From Symsagittifera roscoffensis (Eukaryota > Xenacoelomorpha > Acoela > Convolutidae): DNA of 64,000 nt. The stretch covers positions 36,003,959 to 36,067,958 of the forward strand of contig NC_087069.1 in the NCBI RefSeq assembly GCF_963678635.1, read 5' to 3'. Under the pieces are notes generated by a model. The model did no database searches, was not told the origin of the DNA, and worked only from the letters and a program-made list of their open reading frames with translations. The translations under genes were made by a program, and so were the position numbers. Shown here piece by piece: positions 56,621 through 64,000 of this stretch (positions are counted from its first letter, which is position 1; every line of letters begins with the position of its first letter).

Positions 56621-56999
56621 ATCGGAATAAGTTTGTACGAGCCTAACGGCACGTAGCCCACTGCAATTGAATAGCACAGCGCAACGCTTCCCATCAAGTC
56701 CGACTTCGTTTGTCAAAAAGTACAACAGGAAATTTTTCAAAATTTAAAAAAATTATACTTCAAAACTCGAAGGATGTTTTGAAGATTTGGGAAGTGTGTG
56801 TAAAATATTGAATGAACTAACAGGTAAAATTAGTTTTTATACAATAACGCTTCCTCTTATTCTTGTTCAAGCATTGGTTACAGCAATTAGAACACAATTA
56901 GAAGCGCGAACAACACGACTTCTGCGAAGTACAAAAAATTAGTGTAAGAGTTGGCAAGCTATACAAAAGAGATGGAAATGCCATCCAATCTAAAAAAAA

Positions 57000-57640
57000 C
57001 TACGATATCATTTGTCCAACAGAAACTTGGTTAACTGAAAATGTAACGACAAGAGCAACATTTCTTGACAAATTTAACATCCATAGGAATGACAGGCAAA
57101 GCGTTAACCGCAAATCAAAACACGGAGGTGTTATAATTGTGATAAACCATGAAATACCTCACTACTGCATACTGTCAACTTTCAACGACTCCCTAATAAC
57201 CAAGCTCTCGATCAGAAACCCCGTCCTTATAGCTTGCATATAATGTGCCCCCAAAAGAACCGAATACCGCTGGTCGTCAAAAACCCTAATGAGTTTTCTG
57301 TATTTTATAAGGCAAAAACAAATAGAATTAAATGTAAGAAACGTGATGATTACTGGAGACATGATTTTTGCTCAAACGGACTGGTCGACCCTTATCTCTT
57401 CTGATGAAGACGAACAGGCCTTCCTGGACGCTCATGCAGACGTTAACTTTGATTAAATGATAACGGAAAAAGAAAAAGTACAACTAGACGTAATAATCTG
57501 CAACCACCCGGATTTTTTAACTCTCGTGAAAAAAGACAGTAGACTCACAGTCTTGTATAAAACAGATCATCCTCCTTTTTACGCAAAATTCAACCTCATT
57601 TTAAAAAATAGTTAGATCAGAGAAAAAGAAGTAAATAACC
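57000..57640 (+). pseudogene. APE endonuclease of LINE copy C
   Basis: Conserved blocks: the metal-binding Glu in PTETWL, GGV, the GD..A...W block in place of GD.N, the D of LDVI and the terminal Asp-His in TDHPPF. In-frame stops near 57241 and 57455 inactivate it. The APE fold nicks target DNA in target-primed reverse transcription (family knowledge). Confidence 0.7.
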
Positions 57641-58252
57641 GCAAGGGCGTCCAGGGATTCTCATTCTCGAAAGCAAACTGGGACGAAAGAAATCATTACA
57701 TCAATGAAAACCCATTTAACCCATTCAACCCATTCTGCTACAGCAATTTTGATCTAATGACTGAACTGTGGTACACTTGGCTACTTAACATAATCGAAAA
57801 GCACATTCCCAGGAAACAAAACATCGAAGTTCTCTGGCACCTTGGGTTACTTCTGAAACATCAAATCTCATCAAAGTTATGGATACAATGCGCAGAAAAT
57901 GTGAGAAAAATGTGACCGTATGTCAAATAGACAAACTGAAAACATTTGAAAATTACCTCGAGTTAAAGTTAAGCGAAGACCAAAGAGCATACGAAGAAAA
58001 CTTATTGGTTGATGGTAACTTCTCAAAAATGCAAAAATACTTGAAAAGTATTCGAAAAACAGATACAATCCCAGGTGAATTCTACCTGGATGATCGAAGA
58101 GCTACATCAAATATCGATAAAGCCAATTTGTTTAAACACTTCCAGTCAGTTTTTAGTTCTCCCTCCATGTAGGCGAGAATAACCCATCTCATGAATGTAA
58201 AATAGAGAATCTCCATTTTAACACAACGGAAATCGAAAAAATCCTTGAAAAC

Positions 58253-59453
58253 TTGGATATCAACAAAGCCAAAAGACTTGTTAACCTAGGGAACATTCTT
58301 TTGAAAAAACTGAGCTATTCTATCTCTAAATCTCTGTATCTACTTTTAAACGGAACTGCTAATAAATATGTTTTTCCGTCAACATGGAAAATAAGCGAAA
58401 TTGTTCCTATCTTCAAAGAGGGAGGCAAACAACTTGTTTCAAACTACCGATCAATAAGTCTGCTAACGGTTATCTCAAAGGTGTTAGAAAAATTTATTTT
58501 CGATAAAATGATTTCATCAGTAAAATTTAGCATCTCAAAATCATATCACGGCTTCCGACAAAAACGATCATCTGTTACAAACCTCATTGAGTATCTCCAT
58601 GAGGTATATACTTACTATGATAATATCGAAACAAATTACCTGGTTTGCCTCTACTTAGACATCCAAAAGGCATTCGACAAGGTGAACCACGCAATGAGAA
58701 CTGAAAAAATTAGGAGCTTTAGTTTCACAGGACAATGTTTAAAGCTACTAAAAAAATCATCTAACAGATAGAAAACAAACTGTTCGCATTGGACAAGCGG
58801 TGTCCGAGCCATTACCAGTACACAGTGGTGTGCCTCAGGGGTCAGTTCTCGCACCATTGATGTTTTTTCTCTATATAAATGACCTACCAGATTGTGCAAT
58901 GTCAGCAAGTTTTGGCTACGCAGACGATTACAAAATTGTTTGCAATGATCCTTTAATTTTAAATAACGATGCGAAGAGAATTTGGAATTGGTGTGTAAAG
59001 AATTCTATGGCAGTAAATATGTCAAAAACCAAAATTCTCAAGTTGAAAGGAAAAGTAAAAGTTGAAGTAAATGAAACTGTTCTTGAAGAAACTGCAGAAA
59101 TGAAAGATTTAGGTCTTATAATCACAAGCACATTAACTTGGACTGAAAATGCTACAAATAGATCTGCCAAAGCTCTGAAGGCATTATGCTCTGTGAAAAA
59201 AATCATCTCCAAAATAACAACAAAGGCCATGAAATTAAAATTATACAAATCATATGTTGCACCTATTGTAAGTTATGGCTCATCATTCTGGAAACCCTCA
59301 AAAAGAGATATCAAAATAATTGAAAGTGCACAAACGAAAGCAACAGCATGGATAATGAGTCCAACTCAAGAATACAAAGATCGATTGATTTCCCTAAATA
59401 TCCTTCCTCTGTCACTTTATCATGAACTACACATTCCTTTGCTACTGCACTAA
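58253..59453 (+). pseudogene. Reverse transcriptase of LINE copy C, one frameshift
   Basis: Frame 1 (58253-58771) carries FPSTWKISEIVPIFKEGG, SNYRSISLLTVISKVLEK, HGFRQKRSSVTNLIEYLHE and motif A YLDIQKAFDKVNH. Frame 2 (to 59453) carries GVPQGSVLAPLMFFLYIND and motif C FGYADDYK (58911-58934), then NMSKTKILKL and the thumb. The shift falls at an A-run near 58750; apart from it all catalytic residues (the Asp of motif A and the AspAsp of motif C) are present. Confidence 0.85.
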
Positions 59454-59531
59454 ATCCTAACTTGAAAAACTGACCTACAATGGAAAAAATTCATAAGTGT
59501 TAAGGAAAAAGGACAAACAAGATATGCGAGT

Positions 59532-59810
59532 ATGAAAAAATACGAAAGCAAACAATTTCGACAGCAAAAATCAGAATCTGATTTTTTTCTGAGAGCCTGC
59601 AAAATTACGAACGCCTTGAATGAACACCTCAAATTCGATATCATGGAGCAAGAAAACGTAAAAGAATTATTAACGAATGTTTTCTGGAGATATTTTAAAG
59701 AGAAGTTCAACAAAAACGATCCATGCTCTTGGAGAATTGACTGCCGATGCATTAGTTGTAAAAACATTAGAAAACTAAATTTTCAAGACTTTAGATTAAA
59801 CAAAAACTGA
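59532..59810 (+). pseudogene. C-terminal tail of LINE copy C
   Basis: The open frame is separated from the RT frame by stops. It ends in DPCSWRIDCRCISCKNIRKL, a Cys cluster usual near the C terminus of such LINE proteins, followed by TGA and the A/T-rich 3' UTR. Confidence 0.6.
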
Positions 59811-60134
59811 AAGGGAGCTAACTCCCTAGGTTTTGTTTTTCCTAAACTCTTGTTTATTATGATTATGATTATTATAATTAAATGTTTCCTTTGCAACTAT
59901 GATTAAAACTTTGATTGACTGAATTCTCACCGATACCTCTTTATCTACTGAAGTATGCGCTGATTTATTTCATCTGCAAAAAGTTAGGGTTATGGAAGTC
60001 ATTAAAACAAATAATCTAGTTTTATTAAAAAGGTGTTTCGGATTTCATATGCCTCCAAAATTGAGGACTAGATTTGCCTTGAAAACTGCAACAAGAAGCG
60101 TGCACAGTCTGTCCCGGGTCGAGATCCTGCTCAA

Positions 60135-60330
60135 AAACAGCTCAAGATTTGAGCGGTTTGAGCGATTTGAGCGGCTTAAGCTGTTTCTTTGAAAAAACCG
60201 CTCAAACCGCTCAAATCTTGCTTAAATAACCGCTCAAAATCCGCTCATTTCTTGGGTAGTTTTTGAACGGTTTTCAATCAACATTTGAGCGGTTTTTAAG
60301 CGGTTTTTGAGCGGTCTTATAAAAAAAAAC
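60135..60330 (+). repeat. GAGCGGTTT-type repeat, left block
   Basis: Short units around TTTGAGCGGTTT and the reverse AAACCGCTCAAA alternate, so the block can fold on itself. A matching block lies at 61465-61735. No coding role is seen. Confidence 0.85.
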
Positions 60331-60424
60331 GATTAAAAACCATCAAAAGGGCTGGAAAAACCATCAAAAGGCCTAAAATTGCCAAAAAAAATCTAATTGA
60401 ATTCTACGGTATTTTTTCCTGCAG

Positions 60425-60567
60425 TCAGCAGATTTGGTCCAGGTTATCCAGGCGTATGATACCCAACTGATGAGGAGGAGGGTCAAACTGCCGAAAAATC
60501 TGAGTGACAACCAAGTGGTCAACTGCATCTTAGCAATCAGACGAGAAACAGACGACGAATCCCAGAG
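60425..60567 (+). CDS. Internal exon of an unrecognised gene
   Basis: The acceptor TTCCTGCAG ends at 60424 and the donor CCCAGAG/GTTAAC follows 60567. Only one frame is open: LVQVIQAYDTQLMRRRVK, LPKNLSDNQVVN, ILAIRRETDDESQ. Base composition is clearly richer in G/C than its surroundings, as expected of host coding sequence. It exits in phase 2. The reading runs towards the coding block at 61740-62110, but no matching acceptor was found there, so a middle exon is missing or lost. Family not recognised. Confidence 0.55.
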
Positions 60568-60859
60568 GTTAACTTAGTTCACATACAACTGAAAAAATGC
60601 TATTAAAGGTCATTATTTACACAAAATACTCAAGAACTGAAATTCAAATAAAAAACATTTGCCGCCTGGTTTTGAAAATGAATGGAACTGTAGTTTTTTA
60701 AAGGAGTCTGCTAAGTTTTCAAATCTTCTTAGCTTATTTCCACCGTAACTTATTTCCTTTGTAACTCGTACCCGAGGTATTTCGTCTTCTTTGGGGTCCT
60801 AGACTACGCAGAACGCAAACAAGTATTATGCATATAGTAAACTCCTGGCTGAGGTGCTC

Positions 60860-61410
60860 GACTCATAACTCGACCGAAATTTTCGACTTGTTCCGGCGAA
60901 CGATGTCCGATTTCGACTTCTTGAGTCATACGATGTCATTTTTGACTTTGTTTGAGTTTACCGGACATTGTTTGACTTTGTTTGACTTTGCTCGACTTTG
61001 TTCGACTCTCCCGGACATTGTTCGACTTTGTCTACTTCACCGGACATTGTTCGGTTTCGTTCGATTTTATCGGAACTTTTTTGCTTTCACCGGGAATTAG
61101 CTTTGTTCTCTCTTGCACCGCGATGACACTCTCGTAGATAATCCGACAACAATTCCATTACTTGAGCTTTGCGCGACCACTGTTGCGACTTTGCGCGACG
61201 CATGTTGCGACTTTGCGCGACCCATGTTGCGATTTGCGAGACCCAAATTTATGTTGCGACTCTGTGCGACCCAAATTCCGTATCATGATTCGACCGTGTG
61301 CGACCCATGATTCGACTTTGTTCGACTATAGTGTTCGTTCGACCGTCTTAATTTGCCACAAAAATAGGACTCCGTTCGACCGTGTCGGTCGAATCATGAA
61401 ACTAACACCT
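60860..61410 (+). repeat. TTCGAC / GCGACTTTG short tandem repeats
   Basis: From ~60880 to 61090 units like TTGTTTGACTTTG and CCGGACATTGTTCGAC recur. From ~61165 to 61320 units like GTTGCGACTTTGCGCGACC recur every 22-30 bases, then CGACCGTG units. Open frames across it are repeat-driven. It forms the centre of the satellite/fold-back region. Confidence 0.85.
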
Positions 61411-61464
61411 CAGCCCGCTGTCTTCTCGAGAAGGTATCCCAATTTGAGGTTGTTCGCCTTTTTT

Positions 61465-61735
61465 GAAGCAAGATTTGAGCGGTTTTTTAGATGATTGCTT
61501 CAAAATGAGCGGTTTTGAGGGATTTTAAAAAAAAGCTCAAAAACGCGGAAGATTTGAGCGGTTTTGAGCGGTTTTTCTAGATAAACCGCTCAAAAACCGC
61601 TCAATTCTTGTGCGGTTTTTAAGCGAATTTTTTAGATAAACAGCTCAAAACCGTTCAAACCGCTCATTTTGAAGCAAGATTTCGAGCGTAACTGTCTGAA
61701 AAAAACCGCTTAAACCGCTCAAATCTTGCTTCAAA
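61465..61735 (+). repeat. GAGCGGTTT-type repeat, right block
   Basis: Same units as the left block at 60135-60330, in both orientations (GATTTGAGCGGTTTTG and AAACCGCTCAAAACCG). Left and right blocks could pair across the 1.1-kb centre. Confidence 0.85.
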
Positions 61736-61739
61736 TTAT

Positions 61740-62110
61740 GTGAAAAATCTCGACTTGGGGTGCATAGTCTACTGGAAACAACTGGCTGTTGTGCGAGTCC
61801 TGCGACAATTTGACACAGCCATTGCACAGGGTACTCATACTCAGGAACTCAAATTCCTGGAACGAGCCTCTAATGTCAAGTTCATGTGCGATGGTCGCTT
61901 CTCTTCTGGTTTGAAATTGGCGATGCAATATCTACCGATGACATCACTCTTGTTATTGAAGAATTGAATGACACACTGGAGATGTCCAAGTCTGTTATTC
62001 AGTCACTAAATTCATCGTTCGTTACTCCCGCGACTAATTATTCTGACAATTTGAAATCAGGCAAGGGGTATGCTCTTGATTTCCGTTGGAGCGGTAAACT
62101 TGAATGTTAA
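61740..62110 (+). pseudogene. Last exon of an unrecognised gene, one frameshift
   Basis: One frame reads CIVYWKQLAVVRVLRQFD, AIAQGTHTQELKFLE and NVKFMCDGRF. After a one-base shift near 61910 it continues FEIGDAISTDDITLVIEELN, SKSVIQSLNSSF and GYALDFRWSGKLEC, then TAA (62108-62110). AATAAA follows at 62124. Composition and codon variety look like a host gene rather than a transposon. The frameshift could be a real lesion or a sequence error. It may continue the exon at 60425-60567. Function unknown. Confidence 0.5.
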
Positions 62111-62129
62111 AATTTAAGTGAAAAATAAA

Positions 62130-63780
62130 AAACAGATCGATCGAAATTTTTGAACACGAAGAAAAAAATTGATGCAATTGTATAAATTCATTTGGTATGA
62201 ATCCAAGAGAAAAATTATTATTTCGTGGAAAATTTGATGCATATTTCAAGAGATCAAGACAGTAATGAGTTAAATTTGGAAATGCGCAAATTTAGTTGAT
62301 AAGTTTCAAAATTGCGCGTCTATGCTCAAATCATATACAACTGATTATTTGGAGAAAAAACATGCAGTATTTATTTCAACATCGCGGATTAAAGAAGAAC
62401 AAGAAAAGGATCAACAGTCTCTGAAAAACAGAAAAAAACTATCAAACAATGCGGACTTTAACAATGACTTTAACCATGCGGACTTTAACTTCTGCGCCGA
62501 AAATTGTTTAAGTCCACAGAAGTGTTTTGAACTTACAAAACAAAGCAAAAACACTATCAAACTTACTATCAGAAGTTTCGAGGAGGACGTGAACGCAATT
62601 TTTTAATATCAAAAGCCTTTGTAAATTGAACCGCAAACAAAACTCCGAGCGTAATTCGGAAATGATCAATCAGAGTTTTCTAGTTCAGCTTTTTTGTCAA
62701 AAAATGGAGAGTTAGGATATTACACAAAAGGTTCCGCCGTAATATGCTATATGTTTTTAGCATACTATTTTTTTGTTAGGTACCCTCAGCAAATAGTATA
62801 CTCATTGACTTATGATGTGTTGGTTTATTTTTGTTTTTTTTTGTATTTTAAAATCCTACGATAAACTGTTGTAATATCATTGAGCAAAATTCAGTTAAGA
62901 CACACTCGTTTTTTACTGGTTTTGAGAAAAATGATCAAGATCAAAAGATTAGTTTCGATATAGCAGCTATATATATATACTTGATTTGATGTTTCTTAGC
63001 CAAAACGACCAAGTCGCAATATTCAAAAATCTGAAGATAAAAAAAAACTCGAGAAATTGTCAAATCACTCCCCAGTAAAAAAGAAGATCAAATTTGAATC
63101 TTCATTGAGTCCTGATTTTTGAAAACCCAAGTAGCAAGAAAGCTGGTCAAATCAGATCGTCAGTGCTGATCATTCGAACATATGATAGAGAGAATTTCTT
63201 CTCGAAACTACACCCAAAGAATTGAACATAAAACATTCTTACTACGTTGGATTAGTCAATCAACGTCACATATGAGAAAATGTTCAAACACGGTTAGAAA
63301 AAAGTAAGAATAGAGTCTCAATTTTTACAACAAAACGTTAAAGTTAAAAAGAAAAGAGTTGCTGCAACAGAAATAATAAACATGAGCAGTTTTCAGCAGA
63401 GGAAAGGTCTACCGGGAGACTTTTCAAAAAGTTTCAGTGCTCTTCGGATATCAAATTTGTCTAGCATAAACCATCAAAAACAAGAGGATGCGGACTGTGA
63501 CCAGTCAAAGGCGGCCTTAGTTTTGTTGATTTGATTTTGTCTTATCGTAAATGAGAAGTTCTTTGTTTAACAAGGAAAACGATACAAAAGACAAAAAAAC
63601 CAGTATTATAAAAAATGTTTTTTTTGCGAACTAAAAAATTCCAAAATATGTGCTTCGGTGTTTGTAAGAAGAAACAAGAGCACTGACGACTTGCCTCTTT
63701 CGCATGTGAATGCCAATTAACTATCTCATTCTATCTCTCAAATTTTTCTGAAAAAAACTTTAAACAAGTTTTTTTCAGAG
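62130..63780. other. AT-rich stretch without supported genes
   Basis: The open frame at 62322-62606 holds a short internal repeat (NADFNNDFNHADFNF, from ACTTTAAC units) and no domain. A small frame at 63382-63533 (MSSFQQRKGLPGDF) is likewise unassigned. An (AT)n run lies at ~62970. Confidence 0.4.
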
Positions 63781-63799
63781 TTTTTGAATGCGGCAATCT

Positions 63800-64000
63800 C
63801 AGCCAGTTTTACCAAAAAATTTAGAAAAATGGTAGTGAAAATTATCGGCCAATTTCAGTTCTTCCAGTTATTTCAAAAATTTCGAAAAATTTGTTTTCAA
63901 AGGGTTGAACGAAAATTTTCAAAACACTTTCCATATATCCCAGAACGGACTTCGAAAAAAGGCGTTCAGTATATTTCAATTACTGACATATAATCAAACA
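63800..64000 (+). mobile_element. LINE reverse transcriptase fragment running off the window
   Basis: In the frame offset from the longest open frame, the bases read NYRPISVLPVISKI, then LFSKGLN and QNGLRKK, matching the RT block that in LINE copy C reads NYRSISLLTVISKV ... HGFRQKRS. The element continues beyond the right edge. Confidence 0.65.

Larger units (their letters stand above)
56930..59945 (+). mobile_element. LINE copy C, nearly complete, APE type
   Basis: An APE endonuclease region (57000-57640) shows PTETWLTENV, KHGGVIIV, ITGDMIFAQTDW, LDVIICNHPD and TDHPPFYAKF, with two or three stops. The reverse transcriptase follows in two frames (58253-58771 and 58800-59453) and a Cys-containing tail ends at 59810. 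The 3' UTR ends in short TTATGATTATGATTATTA repeats, as in CR1-like elements. It is the least decayed LINE in the window. Confidence 0.85.

Noticed and set aside
60828-61494. Open frames of 65-110 aa in the TTCGAC repeat region
   Set aside because: They are driven by the repeat period and give repetitive peptides (ATHVATLRD-type); there is no independent sign of coding.
60140-61730. CRISPR-like regularly spaced repeats
   Set aside because: Units are degenerate, occur in both orientations and lack unique spacers; the context is a eukaryotic genome.

Overview
This window is nuclear DNA of an animal. Genes are split by GT-AG introns, coding sequence is sparse, the base composition is AT-rich, and most of the 64 kb is decayed retrotransposon or short-repeat DNA. 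The strongest host gene is a minus-strand nuclear receptor of the estrogen-receptor (NR3A) type. Such receptors are known from chordates, molluscs, annelids and rotifers and are generally missing from arthropods, nematodes and cnidarians. This points to a non-ecdysozoan bilaterian invertebrate; I cannot name the species.

Layout. 1-2440: decayed duplicate of the gene at 16.6-19.8 kb. 5.0-10.2 kb: short-chain dehydrogenase/reductase (SDR) gene on plus, with a GA donor, a C-terminal frameshift and a decayed extra copy of one exon; two inverted copies of a ~530-bp repeat flank its last exon. 12.3-16.6 kb: mostly empty. 16.6-19.8 kb: intact-looking minus-strand gene for a Lys/Ser-rich protein of unknown function. 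21.7-25.3 kb: wrecked Ty3/Gypsy element. 26.1-28.0 kb: repeat fragments and two recent tandem duplications. 28.8-41.6 kb: the estrogen-receptor-like gene in six coding exons (predicted 475 aa). Its introns contain hAT-like MITEs, a truncated non-LTR element, a decayed LINE and a Penelope-like element (PLE) with a tandem array of its own 3' ends. 43.3-50.6 kb: mosaic tandem array built from the 3' part of a minus-strand LINE. 51.8-54.2 kb: second decayed copy of the LINE in the receptor intron. 55.3-56.6 kb: second PLE with a GIY-YIG nuclease. 56.9-59.9 kb: the best preserved LINE, broken by few lesions. 60.1-62.1 kb: pieces of an unrecognised plus-strand gene around a satellite/fold-back region. 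63.8 kb to the end: start of another LINE reverse transcriptase.

Two results stand out. First, the receptor model: six exons whose splice phases add up to exactly 476 codons including the stop, with an ER-type P-box but substitutions at the residues that bind estradiol and at the AF-2 glutamate. Second, the Penelope-like family carries a PHD-like zinc finger just upstream of the reverse transcriptase YVDD motif, in both copies. No bacterial-type operon, CRISPR array or rRNA gene was seen, and I recognised no tRNA by eye.
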